From NCBI GenBank assembly GCA_963966185.1, contig CAWZYM010000295.1:1367263-1431262 (forward strand): a stretch of 64,000 nucleotides of DNA. Direction: 5' to 3'. Numbering within the stretch: the stretch's first letter is position 1; each line of letters opens with the position of its first letter. Shown here piece after piece: positions 13,701 through 27,100 of the stretch. Below the pieces are notes generated by a model. The model saw only the letters and a program-made list of their open reading frames with translations. It did no database searches and had not been told where the DNA came from. Source of the stretch: Rhabditoides inermis. Taxonomy: Eukaryota > Nematoda > Chromadorea > Rhabditida > Rhabditidae. A program made the translations under genes and the position numbers.

Positions 13701-15913
13701 GATAAACTCTCAGGATAAACTCTCAGGATAAACTCTCAGGATAAACTCTCAGGATAAACTCTCAGGATAAAGTCTCAGGATAAACTTTCAGGATAAACTC
13801 TCAGGATAAACTCTCAGGATAAACACAGGATAAACTCTCAGGATAAACTTTCAGGATGAACTCTCAGGATAAACTCTCAGGATAAAGTCTCAGGATAAAA
13901 TCTCAGGACAACTCAGGATAAACTCTAGACAACACAGGATAAACATTCAGGATAAACTTCCAGGATAAACTCTCAGGATGAACTTTCAGAGAAAGTCTGA
14001 GGATAATCTCTCAGGATGAAGTCTCAGGATAAACACAGAATAAACTCTCAGGATAAACTTTCAGGATAAACTCTCAGGATAAACTCTCAGGATAAACTCT
14101 CAGGATAAAATTTCAGGACAACTCAGAATAAACTCTAGACAACACAGGATAAACATTCAGGATGAACTTCCAGGATAAACTCTCAGAATGAACTTTCAGG
14201 ATAAACTTTTAGGATAAACTCTCAGGATAAACTTTCAGGACAAACTCTCAGGATAAACTCTCAGGATAAACTCTCAGGATAAACTCTCAGGAAAAAGTCT
14301 CAGGATAAAATCTCAGGTGAACTCAGGATAAACTCTCATTACAAACTCAAGACAACACAGGATAAACTTTCAGAAAAAAAACTTCCAGGATAAACTCTCA
14401 GGATGAACTCTCAGGATAAACTCTCAGGATAAACTCTCAGGATAAACTCTCAGGATAAACTTTCAGGATAAACTCTCAGGATAAACTCTCAAGAAAAACT
14501 CTCAGGATAAACTCTCAGGATAAACTCTCAGGATAAAGTCTCAGGATAAACTTTCAGTGAAAGTCTGAGGATAATCTCTCAGGATAAAGTCTCAGGATAA
14601 ACTTTCAGAGAAAGTCTGAGGATAATCTCTCAGGATAAACTCTCAGGATAAACTTTCAGGATGAACTCTCAGGATAAACTCTCAGGATAAAGTCTCAGGA
14701 TAAAATCTCAGGACAACTCAGGATAAACTCTAGACAACACAGGATAAACATTCAGGATAAACTTCCAGGATAAAATCTCAGGATGAACTTTCAGGATAAA
14801 CTTTCAGGATAAACTCTCAGGATAAACTCTCAGGATAAACTCTCAGGATAAACTCTCAGGATAAAGTCTCAGGATAAACTTTCAGGATAAACTCTCAGGA
14901 TAAACTCTCAAGATAGACTCTCAGGATAAACTCTCAGGATAAACTCTCAGGATAAAGTCTCAGGATAAACTTTCAGAGAAAGTCTGAGGATAATCTCGCA
15001 GGATGAAGTCTCAGGATAAACTTTCAGAGAAAGTCTGAGGATAATCTCTCAGGATAAACTCTCAGGATAAACACAGGATAAACTTTCAGGATGAAGCCTC
15101 AAGATAAAGTCTCAGGACAAACACAGAATAAACTCTCAGGATAAACTTTCAGGATAAACTCTCAGGATAAACTCTCATGATAAACTCTCAGGAAAAAGTC
15201 TCAGGATAAAATCTCAGGTGAACTCAGGATAAACTCTCATTACAAACTCAAGACAACACAGGACAAACTTTCAGAAAAAAAACTTCCAGAATAAACTCTC
15301 AGGATGAACTTTCAGGATAAACTTTCAGGATAAACTCTCAGGATAAACTCTCAAGATAAACTCTCAGGATAAAGTCTCAGGATAAAGTCTCAGGATAAAC
15401 TTTCAGGATGAAGCCTCAAGATAAAGTCTCAGGATAAACACAGAATAAACTCTCAGGATAAACTTTCAGGATGAACTCTCTTTTTTCTCTCAGGATAAAC
15501 TCTCAGGATAAACACAGGATAAACTCTCAGGATGAAGCCTCAAGATAAAGTCTCAGGATAAACACAGAATAAACTCTCAGAATAAACTTTCAGGATAAAC
15601 TCTCAGGATAAACTCTCAGGATAAACTCTCAGGAAAAAGTCTCAGGATAAAATCTCAGGTGAACTCAGGATAAACTCTCATTACAAACTCAAGACAACAC
15701 AGGATAAACTTTCAAAAAAAAAAACTTCCAGAATAAACTCTCAGGATGAACTTTCAGGATAACTTTTCAGGATAAACTCTCAGGATAAACTCTCAGGATA
15801 AACTCTCAGGATAAACTCTCAGGAAAAAGTCTCAGGATAAACTTTCAAGATAAACTCTCAGGATAAACTCTCAAGATAAACTTTCAGGATAATCTCTCAG
15901 GATAAAGTCTCAG
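10748..15913. repeat. ~5.3-kb segmental tandem duplication, copy 2
   Basis: Second copy of the segment that starts near 5450, collinear over about 5.2 kb. Differences seen by eye are few: homopolymer lengths in poly-A tracts, CTCATGATAAA at about 10197 in copy 1 against CTCAGGATAAA here, and scattered substitutions. Poly-T tracts at 11835, 12276 and 15481 correspond to 6539, 6980 and 10186 of the first copy. The variant CAAGATAGACTC occurs here near 14890 and in copy 1 near 9615. Collinearity is lost near 15913. Confidence 0.85.
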
Positions 15914-16020
15914 GATAAACTTTCAGAGAAAGTCTGAGGATAATCTCTCAGGATAAACTCTCAGGATAAACACAGGATAAACTCTCAGGATAAACTCTCA
16001 GGATGAAGCCTCAAGATAAA

Positions 16021-17380
16021 CTTTCAGGATAAACTTTCAGGATAAACTCTCAGGATAAACTCTCATGATAAACTCTCAGGATAAACTCTCAGGATAAAGT
16101 CTCAGGATAAACTTTCAGGATAAACTCTCAGGATAAACTCTCAAGATAAACTCTCAGGATAAACTCTCAGGATAAACTCTCAGGATAAAGTCTCAGGATA
16201 AACTTTAAGAGAAAGTCTGAGGATAATCTCTCAGGATAAAGTCTCAGGATAAACTTTCAGAGAAAGTCTGAGGATAATCTCTCAGGATAAACTCTCAGGA
16301 TAAACTCTCAGGATAAACTCTCAGGATAAAGTCTCAGGATAAACTTTAAGAGAAAGTCTGAGGATAATCTCTCAGGATAAAGTCTCAGGATAAAATCTCA
16401 GGACAACTCAGGATAAACTCTAGACAACACAGGATAAACATTCAGAATAAACTTCCAGGATAAAATCTCAGGATGAACTTTCAGGATAAACTTTCAGGAT
16501 AAACTATCAGGATAAACTCTCAGGATAAACTCTCAGGATAAACTCTCAGGATAAAGTCTCAGGAAAAAGTCTCAGGATAAAATCTCAGGTGAACTCAGGA
16601 TAAACTCTCATTACAAACTCAAGACAACACAGGACAAACTTTCAGAAAAAAAAACTTCCAGAATAAACTCTCAGGATGAACTTTCAGGATAAACTTTCAG
16701 GATAAACTCTCAGGATAAACTCTCAAGATAAACTCTCAGGATAAAGTCTCAGGATAAAGTCTCAGGATAAACTTTCAGGATGAAGCCTCAAGATAAAGTC
16801 TCAGGATAAACACAGAATAAACTCTCAGAATAAACTTTCAGGATAAACTCTCAGGATAAACTCTCAGGATAAACTCTCAGGAAAAAGTCTCAGGATAAAA
16901 TCTCAGGTGAACTCAGGATAAACTCTCATTACAAACTCAAGACAACACAGGATAAACTTTCAAAAAAAAAAACTTCCAGAATAAACTCTCAGGATGAACT
17001 TTCAGGATAACTTTTCAGGATAAACTCTCAGGATAAACTCTCAGGATAAACTCTCAGGATAAACTCTCAGGAAAAAGTCTCAGGATAAACTTTCAAGATA
17101 AACTCTCAGGATAAACTCTCAAGATAAACTTTCAGGATAATCTCTCAGGATAAAGTCTCAGGATAAACTTTCAGAGAAAGTCTGAGGATAATCTCTCAGG
17201 ATAAACTCTCAGGATAAACACAGGATAAACTCTCAGGATAAACTCTCAGGATGAAGCCTCAAGATAAACTCTCAGGATAAACTCTCAGGATAAACTCTCA
17301 GGATAAAGTCTCAGGATAAACTCTAGACAACACAGGATAAACATTTAGGATAAACTTCCAGGATAAACTCTCAGGATGAA
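16021..17380. repeat. 1360-bp higher-order unit, copy 1
   Basis: CTCATGATAAA at 16061 and the hairpin variant CTTTAAGAGAAAG at 16204 and 16344 all recur exactly 1360 bp later (17421, 17564, 17704). The copy starts where CTTTCAGGATAAACTTTC first matches (16021 and 17381). It contains type A and type T blocks and poly-A tracts but no poly-T. The preceding bases 15914-16020 are ordinary array related to 7410-7530. Confidence 0.85.
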
Positions 17381-17912
17381 CTTTCAGGATAAACTTTCAG
17401 GATAAACTCTCAGGATAAACTCTCATGATAAACTCTCAGGATAAACTCTCAGGATAAAGTCTCAGGATAAACTTTCAGGATAAACTCTCAGGATAAACTC
17501 TCAAGATAAACTCTCAGGATAAACTCTCAGGATAAACTCTCAGGATAAAGTCTCAGGATAAACTTTAAGAGAAAGTCTGAGGATAATCTCTCAGGATAAA
17601 GTCTCAGGATAAACTTTCAGAGAAAGTCTGAGGATAATCTCTCAGGATAAACTCTCAGGATAAACTCTCAGGATAAACTCTCAGGATAAAGTCTCAGGAT
17701 AAACTTTAAGAGAAAGTCTGAGGATAATCTCTCAGGATAAAGTCTCAGGATAAAATCTCAGGACAACTCAGGATAAACTCTAGACAACACAGGATAAACA
17801 TTCAGAATAAACTTCCAGGATAAAATCTCAGGATGAACTTTCAGGATAAACTATCAGGATAAACTCTCAGGATAAACTCTCAGGATAAACTCTCAGGATA
17901 AAGTCTCAGGAT
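17381..17912. repeat. 1360-bp higher-order unit, partial copy 2
   Basis: This matches 16021-16560, including the doubled CTTTAAGAGAAAG variant and CTATCAGGATAAA (17851 versus 16504). Near 17847 one 13-bp unit (CTTTCAGGATAAA) is missing relative to the first copy, so the offset falls from 1360 to 1347: a clean one-monomer deletion. Identity ends near 17912. From 17913 to 18464 the sequence is ordinary array with a type T block near 18249 and a poly-A tract. Confidence 0.8.
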
Positions 17913-18464
17913 AAACTTTCAGGATAAACTCTCAAGATAAACTCTCAGGATAAACTTTCAGGATAAACTCTCAGGATAAAGTCTCAGGATAAACTTTCAG
18001 AGAAAGTCTGAGGATAATCTCGCAGGATGAAGTCTCAGGATAAACTTTCAGAGAAAGTCTGAGGATAATCTCTCAGGATAAACTCTCAGGATAAACACAG
18101 GATAAACTTTCAGGATGAAGCCTCAAGATAAAGTCTCAGGACAAACACAGAATAAACTCTCAGGATAAACTTTCAGGATAAACTCTCAGGATAAACTCTC
18201 AGGAAAAAGTCTCAGGATAAAATCTCAGGTGAACTCAGGATAAACTCTCATTACAAACTCAAGACAACACAGGACAAACTTTCAGAAAAAAAAACTTCCA
18301 GAATAAACTCTCAGGATAAACATTCAGGATAAACTTCCAGGATAAACTCTCAGGATGAACTTTCAGGATAAACTTTCAGGATAAACTCTCAGGATAAACT
18401 CTCAGGATAAACTCTCAGGATAAACTCTCAGGATAAAGTCTCAGGATAAACTTTCAGGTTAAAC

Positions 18465-19724
18465 TCTCAGGATAAACTCTCAAGATAAACTCTCAGGATA
18501 AACTCTCAGGATAAACTCTCAGGATAAAGTCTCAGGATAAACTTTCAGAGAAAGTCTGAGGATAATCTCTCAGGATGAAGTCTCATGATAAACACAGAAT
18601 AAACTCTCAGGATAAACTTTCAGGATAAACTCTCAGGATAAACTCTCAGGATAAACTCTCAGGATAAACTCTCAGGATAAAATTTCAGGACAACTCAGGA
18701 TAAACTCTAGACAACACAGGATAAACATTCAGGATGAACTTCCAGGATAAACTCTCAGGATGAACTTTCAGGATAAACTTTTAGGATAAACTCTCAGGAT
18801 AAACTTTCAGGACAAACTCTCAGGATAAACTCTCAGGATAAACTCTCAGGATAAACTCTCAGGAAAAAGTCTCAGGATAAAATCTCAGGTGAACTCAGGA
18901 TAAACTCTCATTACAAACTCAAGACAACACAGGATAAACTTTCAGAAAAAAAACTTCCAGGATAAACTCTCAGGATGAACTCTCAGGATAAACTCTCAGG
19001 ATAAACTCTCAGGATAAACTCTCAGGATAAACTTTCAGGATAAACTCTCAGGATAAACTCTCAAGAAAAACTCTCAGGATAAACTCTCAGGATAAACTCT
19101 CAGGATAAAGTCTCAGGATAAACTTTCAGTGAAAGTCTGAGGATAATCTCTCAGGATAAAGTCTCAGGATAAACTTTCAGAGAAAGTCTGAGGATAATCT
19201 CTCAGGATAAACTCTCAGGATAAACTTTCAGGATGAACTCTCAGGATAAACTCTCAGGATAAAGTCTCAGGATAAAATCTCAGGACAACTCAGGATAAAC
19301 TCTAGACAACACAGGATAAACATTCAGGATAAACTTCCAGGATAAAATCTCAGGATGAACTTTCAGGATAAACTTTCAGGATAAACTCTCAGGATAAACT
19401 CTCAGGATAAACTCTCAGGATAAACTCTCAGGATAAAGTCTCAGGATAAACTTTCAGGATCAGGATAAACTCTCAGGATAAACTCTCAAGATAGACTCTC
19501 AGGATAAACTCTCAGGATAAAGTCTCAGGATAAAGTCTCAGGATAAACTTTCAGAGAAAGTCTGAGGATAATCTCGCAGGATGAAGTCTCAGGATAAACT
19601 TTCAGAGAAAGTCTGAGGATAATCTCTCAGGATAAACTCTCAGGATAAACACAGGATAAACTTTCAGGATGAAGCCTCAAGATAAAGTCTCAGGACAAAC
19701 ACAGAATAAACTCTCAGGATAAAC
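18465..19724. repeat. 1260-bp higher-order unit, copy 1
   Basis: Positions 18465-19724 agree base for base with 19725-20984 except at two sites that I can see: T at 19247 versus A at 20507, and G at 19522 versus C at 20782. The unit holds two type A blocks, one type T block, poly-A tracts, hairpin elements and a private 7-bp deletion giving CTTTCAGGATCAGGATAAA (19452-19470). Identity near 99.8% implies a very recent duplication, or an assembly duplication. Confidence 0.92.
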
Positions 19725-20984
19725 TTTCAGGATAAACTCTCAAGATAAACTCTCAGGATAAACTCTCAGGATAAACTCTCAGGATAAAGTCTCAGGATAA
19801 ACTTTCAGAGAAAGTCTGAGGATAATCTCTCAGGATGAAGTCTCATGATAAACACAGAATAAACTCTCAGGATAAACTTTCAGGATAAACTCTCAGGATA
19901 AACTCTCAGGATAAACTCTCAGGATAAACTCTCAGGATAAAATTTCAGGACAACTCAGGATAAACTCTAGACAACACAGGATAAACATTCAGGATGAACT
20001 TCCAGGATAAACTCTCAGGATGAACTTTCAGGATAAACTTTTAGGATAAACTCTCAGGATAAACTTTCAGGACAAACTCTCAGGATAAACTCTCAGGATA
20101 AACTCTCAGGATAAACTCTCAGGAAAAAGTCTCAGGATAAAATCTCAGGTGAACTCAGGATAAACTCTCATTACAAACTCAAGACAACACAGGATAAACT
20201 TTCAGAAAAAAAACTTCCAGGATAAACTCTCAGGATGAACTCTCAGGATAAACTCTCAGGATAAACTCTCAGGATAAACTCTCAGGATAAACTTTCAGGA
20301 TAAACTCTCAGGATAAACTCTCAAGAAAAACTCTCAGGATAAACTCTCAGGATAAACTCTCAGGATAAAGTCTCAGGATAAACTTTCAGTGAAAGTCTGA
20401 GGATAATCTCTCAGGATAAAGTCTCAGGATAAACTTTCAGAGAAAGTCTGAGGATAATCTCTCAGGATAAACTCTCAGGATAAACTTTCAGGATGAACTC
20501 TCAGGAAAAACTCTCAGGATAAAGTCTCAGGATAAAATCTCAGGACAACTCAGGATAAACTCTAGACAACACAGGATAAACATTCAGGATAAACTTCCAG
20601 GATAAAATCTCAGGATGAACTTTCAGGATAAACTTTCAGGATAAACTCTCAGGATAAACTCTCAGGATAAACTCTCAGGATAAACTCTCAGGATAAAGTC
20701 TCAGGATAAACTTTCAGGATCAGGATAAACTCTCAGGATAAACTCTCAAGATAGACTCTCAGGATAAACTCTCAGGATAAACTCTCAGGATAAAGTCTCA
20801 GGATAAACTTTCAGAGAAAGTCTGAGGATAATCTCGCAGGATGAAGTCTCAGGATAAACTTTCAGAGAAAGTCTGAGGATAATCTCTCAGGATAAACTCT
20901 CAGGATAAACACAGGATAAACTTTCAGGATGAAGCCTCAAGATAAAGTCTCAGGACAAACACAGAATAAACTCTCAGGATAAAC
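19725..20984. repeat. 1260-bp higher-order unit, copy 2
   Basis: Direct tandem copy of the preceding 1260 bp with two substitutions. The private CAGGATCAGG deletion is shared (20713-20722) and appears a third time near 24236-24245, which shows that a longer segment was copied again. After about 20985 the sequence continues into AAAAAGTCTC and a type T block, while copy 1 continues into this copy, so the right edge of the pair is clear. Confidence 0.92.
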
Positions 20985-23270
20985 TTTCAGGATAAACTCT
21001 CAGGATAAACTCTCAGGATAAACTCTCAGGAAAAAGTCTCAGGATAAAATCTCAGGTGAACTCAGGATAAACTCTCATTACAAACTCAAGACAACACAGG
21101 ACAAACTTTCAGAAAAAAAAAACTTCCAGAATAAACTCTCAGGATGAACTTTCAGGATAAACTTTCAGGATAAACTCTCAGGATAAACTCTCAAGATAAA
21201 CTCTCAGGATAAAGTCTCAGGATAAAGTCTCAGGATAAACTTTCAGGATGAAGCCTCAAGATAAAGTCTCAGGATAAACACAGAATAAACTCTCAGGATA
21301 AACTTTCAGGATGAACTCTCTTTTTTTCTCTCAGGATAAACTCTCAGGATAAACACAGGATAAACTCTCAGGATGAAGCCTCAAGATAAAGTCTCAGGAT
21401 AAACACAGAATAAACTCTCAGAATAAACTTTCAGGATAAACTCTCAGGATAAACTCTCAAGAAAAACTCTCAGGATAAACTCTCAGGATAAACTCTCAGG
21501 ATAAAGTCTCAGGATAAACTTTCAGTGAAAGTCTGAGGATAATCTCTCAGGATAAAGTCTCAGGATAAACTTTCAGAGAAAGTCTGAGGATAATCTCTCA
21601 GGATAAACTCTCAGGATAAACTTTCAGGATGAACTCTCAGGATAAACTCTCAGGATAAAGTCTCAGGATAAAATCTCAGGACAACTCAGGATAAACTCTA
21701 GACAACACAGGATAAACATTCAGGCGAAACTTCCAGGATAAAATCTCAGGATGAACTTTCAGGATAAACTTTCAGGATAAACTCTCAGGATAAACTCTCA
21801 GGATAAACTCTCAGGATAAACTCTCAGGATAAAGTCTCAGGATAAACTTTCAGGATAAACTCTCAGGATAAACTCTCAAGATAGACTCTCAGGATAAACT
21901 CTCAGGATAAACTCTCAGGATAAAGTCTCAGGATAAACTTTCAGAGAAAGTCTGAGGATAATCTCGCAGGATGAAGTCTCAGGATAAACTTTCAGAGAAA
22001 GTCTGAGGATAAACTCTCAGGATAAACTCTCAAGATAGACTCTCAGGATAAACTCTCAGGATAAACTCTCAGGATAAAGTCTCAGGATAAACTTGCAGAG
22101 AAAGTCTGAGGATAATCTCGCAGGATGAAGTCTCAGGATAAACTTTCAGAGAAAGTCTGAGGATAATCTCTCAGGATAAACTCTCAGGATAAACACAGGA
22201 TAAACTTTCAGGATGAAGCCTCAAGATAAAGTCTCAGGACAAACACAGAATAAACTCTCAGGATAAACTTTCAGGATAAACTCTCAGGATAAACTCTCAG
22301 GATAAACTCTCAGGAAAAAGTCTCAGGATAAAATCTCAGGTGAACTCAGGATAAACTCTCATTACAAACTCAAGACAACACAGGACAAACTTTCAGAAAA
22401 AAAACTTCCAGAATAAACTCTCAGGATGAACTTTCAGGATAAACTTTCAGGATAAACTCTCAGGATAAACTCTCAAGATAAACTCTCAGGATAAAGTCTC
22501 AGGATAAAGTCTCAGGATAAACTTTCAGGATGAAGCCTCAAGATAAAGTCTCAGGATAAACACAGAATAAACTCTCAGGATAAACTTTCAGGATGAACTC
22601 TCTTTTTTCTCTCAGGATAAACTCTCAGGATAAACACAGGATAAACTCTCAGGATGAAGCCTCAAGATAAAGTCTCAGGATAAACACAGAATAAACTCTC
22701 AGAATAAACTTTCAGGATAAACTCTCAGGATAAACTCTCAAGAAAAACTCTCAGGATAAACTCTCAGGATAAACTCTCAGGATAAAGTCTCAGGATAAAC
22801 TTTCAGTGAAAGTCTGAGGATAATCTCTCAGGATAAAGTCTCAGGATAAACTTTCAGAGAAAGTCTGAGGATAATCTCTCAGGATAAACTCTCAGGATAA
22901 ACTTTCAGGATGAACTCTCAGGATAAACTCTCGGATAAACTTTCAGGATAAACTCTCAGGATAAACTCTCAGGATAAACTCTCAGGATAAACTCTCAGGA
23001 TAAAGTCTCAGGACAAACTTTCAGGATAAACTCTCAGGATAAACTCTCAAGATAGACTCTCAGGATAAACTCTCAGGATAAACTCTCAGGATAAAGTCTC
23101 AGGATAAACTTTCAGAGAAAGTCTGAAGATAATCTCGCAGGATGAAGTCTCAGGATAAACTTTCAGAGAAAGTCTGAGGATAATCTCTCAGGATAAACTC
23201 TCAGGATAAACACAGGATAAACTTTCAGGATGAAGCCTCAAGATAAAGTCTCAGGATAAACTCTCAGGAT
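20740..23270. repeat. 1282-bp higher-order pair around poly-T tracts
   Basis: The poly-T tract at 21321 and its surroundings recur at 22603, 1282 bp later. The preceding CAAGATAGACTC (20748 versus 22030) and hairpin pairs also line up. The same 1282-bp spacing recurs between poly-T tracts at 26046 and 27328, 31309 and 32591, and 38444 and 39726. The 1282-bp pair was therefore in place before the 4.8-kb and 7135-bp duplications copied it. In the second unit here one hairpin reads CTTGCAGAGAAAG, which breaks its stem. Confidence 0.82.
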
Positions 23271-24130
23271 AAACTCTCAGGATAAAATTTCAGGACAACT
23301 CAGGATAAACTCTAGACAACACAGGATAAACATTCAGGATAAACTTCCAGGATAAACTCTCAGGATGAACTTTCAGGATAAACTTTTAGGATAAACTCTC
23401 AGGATAAACTTTCAGGACAAACTCTCAGGATAAACTCTCAGGATAAAGTCTCAGGATAAACTTTCAGAGAAAGTCTGAGAATAATCTCTCAGGATAAACT
23501 CTCAGGATAAACACAGGATAAACTTTCAGAAAAAAAACTTCCAGAATAAACTCTCAGGATGAACTTTCAGGATAACTTTTCAGGATAAACTCTCAGGATA
23601 AACTCTCAGGATAAACTCTCAGGATAAACTCTCAGGATAAACTCTCAGGATAAAGTCTCAGAATAAACTCTCAGGACAACTCAGGATAAACTCTAGACAA
23701 CACAGTATAAACATTCAGGATAAACTTCCAGGATAAACTCTCAGGATGAACTTTCAGAATAAACTTTCAGGATAAACTCTCAGGATAAACTCTCAGGATA
23801 AACTCTCAGGATAAACTCTCAGGATAAAGTCTCAGGATAAACTTTCAGGTTAAACTCTCAGGATAAACTCTCAAGATAAACTCTCAGGATAAACTCTCAG
23901 GATAAACTCTCAGGATAAAGTCTCAGGATAAACTTTCAGAGAAAGTCTGAGGATAATCTCTCAGGATTAAGTCTCAGGATAAACACAGAATAAACTCTCA
24001 GGATAAACTTTCAGGATAAACTCTCAGGATAAACTCTCAGGATAAACTCTCAGGATAAAATTTCAGGACAACTCAGGATAAACTCTAGACAACACAGGAT
24101 AAACATTCAGGATGAACTTCCAGGATAAAC

Positions 24131-27100
24131 TCTCAGGATGAACTTTCAGGATAAACTTTCAGGATAAACTCTCAGGATAAACTCTCAGGATAAACTCTCA
24201 GGATAAACTCTCAGGATAAAGTCTCAGGATAAACTTTCAGGATCAGGATAAACTCTCAGGATAAACTCTCAAGATAGACTCTCAGGATAAACTCTCAGGA
24301 TAAAGTCTCAGGATAAAGTCTCAGGATAAACTTTCAGAGAAAGTCTGAGGATAATCTCGCAGGATGAAGTCTCAGGATAAACTTTCAGAGAAAGTCTGAG
24401 GATAATCTCTCAGGATAAACTCTCAGGATAAACACAGGATAAACTTTCAGGATGAAGCCTCAAGATAAAGTCTCAGGACAAACACAGAATAAACTCTCAG
24501 GATAAACTTTCAGGATAAACTCTCAAGATAAACTCTCAGGATAAACTCTCAGGATAAACTCTCAGGATAAAGTCTCAGGATAAACTTTCAGAGAAAGTCT
24601 GAGGATAATCTCTCAGGATGAAGTCTCATGATAAACACAGAATAAACTCTCAGGATAAACTTTCAGGATAAACTCTCAGGATAAACTCTCAGGATAAACT
24701 CTCAGGATAAACTCTCAGGATAAAATTTCAGGACAACTCAGGATAAACTCTAGACAACACAGGATAAACATTCAGGATGAACTTCCAGGATAAACTCTCA
24801 GGATGAACTTTCAGGATAAACTTTTAGGATAAACTCTCAGGATAAACTTTCAGGACAAACTCTCAGGATAAACTCTCAGGATAAACTCTCAGGATAAACT
24901 CTCAGGAAAAAGTCTCAGGATAAAATCTCAGGTGAACTCAGGATAAACTCTCATTACAAACTCAAGACAACACAGGATAAACTTTCAGAAAAAAAAACTT
25001 CCAGGATAAACTCTCAGGATGAACTCTCAGGATAAACTCTCAGGATAAACTCTCAGGATAAACTCTCAGGATAAACTTTCAGGATAAACTCTCAGGATAA
25101 ACTCTCAAGAAAAACTCTCAGGATAAACTCTCAGGATAAACTCTCAGGATAAAGTCTCAGGATAAACTTTCAGTGAAAGTCTGAGGATAATCTCTCAGGA
25201 TAAAGTCTCAGGATAAACTTTCAGAGAAAGTCTGAGGATAATCTCTCAGGATAAACTCTCAGGATAAACTTTCAGGATGAACTCTCAGGAAAAACTCTCA
25301 GGATAAAGTCTCAGGATAAAATCTCAGGACAACTCAGGATAAACTCTAGACAACACAGGATAAACATTCAGGATAAACTTCCAGGATAAAATCTCAGGAT
25401 GAACTTTCAGGATAAACTTTCAGGATAAACTCTCAGGATAAACTCTCAGGATAAACTCTCAGGATAAACTCTCAGGATAAAGTCTCAGGATAAACTCTCA
25501 GGATAAACTCTCAGGATAAAGTCTCAGGATAAACTTTCAGAGAAAGTCTGAGGATAATCTCGCAGGATGAAGTCTCAGGATAAACTTTCAGAGAAAGTCT
25601 GAGGATAATCTCTCAGGATAAACTCTCAGGATAAACACAGGATAAACTTTCAGGATGAAGCCTCAAGATAAAGTCTCAGGACAAACACAGAATAAACTCT
25701 CAGGATAAACTTTCAGGATAAACTCTCAGGATAAACTCTCAGGATAAACTCTCAGGAAAAAGTCTCAGGATAAAATCTCAGGTGAACTCAGGATAAACTC
25801 TCATTACAAACTCAAGACAACACAGGACAAACTTTCAGAAAAAAAAACTTCCAGAATAAACTCTCAGGATGAACTTTCAGGATAAACTTTCAGGATAAAC
25901 TCTCAGGATAAACTCTCAAGATAAACTCTCAGGATAAAGTCTCAGGATAAAGTCTCAGGATAAACTTTCAGGATGAAGCCTCAAGATAAAGTCTCAGGAT
26001 AAACACAGAATAAACTCTCAGGATAAACTTTCAGGATGAACTCTCTTTTTTTCTCTCAGGATAAACTCTCAGGATAAACACAGGATAAACTCTCAGGATG
26101 AAGCCTCAAGATAAAGTCTCAGGATAAACACAGAATAAACTCTCAGAATAAACTTTCAGGATAAACTCTCAGGATAAACTCTCAAGAAAAACTCTCAGGA
26201 TAAACTCTCAGGATAAACTCTCAGGATAAAGTCTCAGGATAAACTTTCAGTGAAAGTCTGAGGATAATCTCTCAGGATAAAGTCTCAGGATAAACTTTCA
26301 GAGAAAGTCTGAGGATAATCTCTCAGGATAAACTCTCAGGATAAACTTTCAGGATGAACTCTCAGGATAAACTCTCAGGATAAAGTCTCAGGATAAAATC
26401 TCAGGACAACTCAGGATAAACTCTAGACAACACAGGATAAACATTCAGGCGAAACTTCCAGGATAAAATCTCAGGATGAACTTTCAGGATAAACTTTCAG
26501 GATAAACTCTCAGGATAAACTCTCAGGATAAACTCTCAGGATAAACTCTCAGGATAAAGTCTCAGGATAAACTTTCAGGATAAACTCTCAGGATAAACTC
26601 TCAAGATAGACTCTCAGGATAAACTCTCAGGATAAACTCTCAGGATAAAGTCTCAGGATAAACTTTCAGAGAAAGTCTGAGGATAATCTCGCAGGATGAA
26701 GTCTCAGGATAAACTTTCAGAGAAAGTCTGAGGATAAACTCTCAGGATAAACTCTCAAGATAGACTCTCAGGATAAACTCTCAGGATAAACTCTCAGGAT
26801 AAAGTCTCAGGATAAACTTGCAGAGAAAGTCTGAGGATAATCTCGCAGGATGAAGTCTCAGGATAAACTTTCAGAGAAAGTCTGAGGATAATCTCTCAGG
26901 ATAAACTCTCAGGATAAACACAGGATAAACTTTCAGGATGAAGCCTCAAGATAAAGTCTCAGGACAAACACAGAATAAACTCTCAGGATAAACTTTCAGG
27001 ATAAACTCTCAGGATAAACTCTCAGGATAAACTCTCAGGAAAAAGTCTCAGGATAAAATCTCAGGTGAACTCAGGATAAACTCTCATTACAAACTCAAGA

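Larger units (their letters stand above)
19350..24130. repeat. ~4.8-kb segmental tandem duplication, copy 1
   Basis: Private variants recur 4725-4835 bp downstream: CAGGATCAGG at 19455 versus 24238 (4783); the T7 tract at 21321 versus 26046 (4725); CAGGCGAAAC at 21721 versus 26446 (4725); CAGGTTAAAC at 23846 versus 28681 (4835). The offset changes where one copy lost a block. Near 22931 this copy reads CTCTCGGATAAA and lacks about 110 bp, including a type A block, present in the other copy near 27655-27765. It overlaps the 1260-bp pair, so that pair and this event share sequence. Confidence 0.85.
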
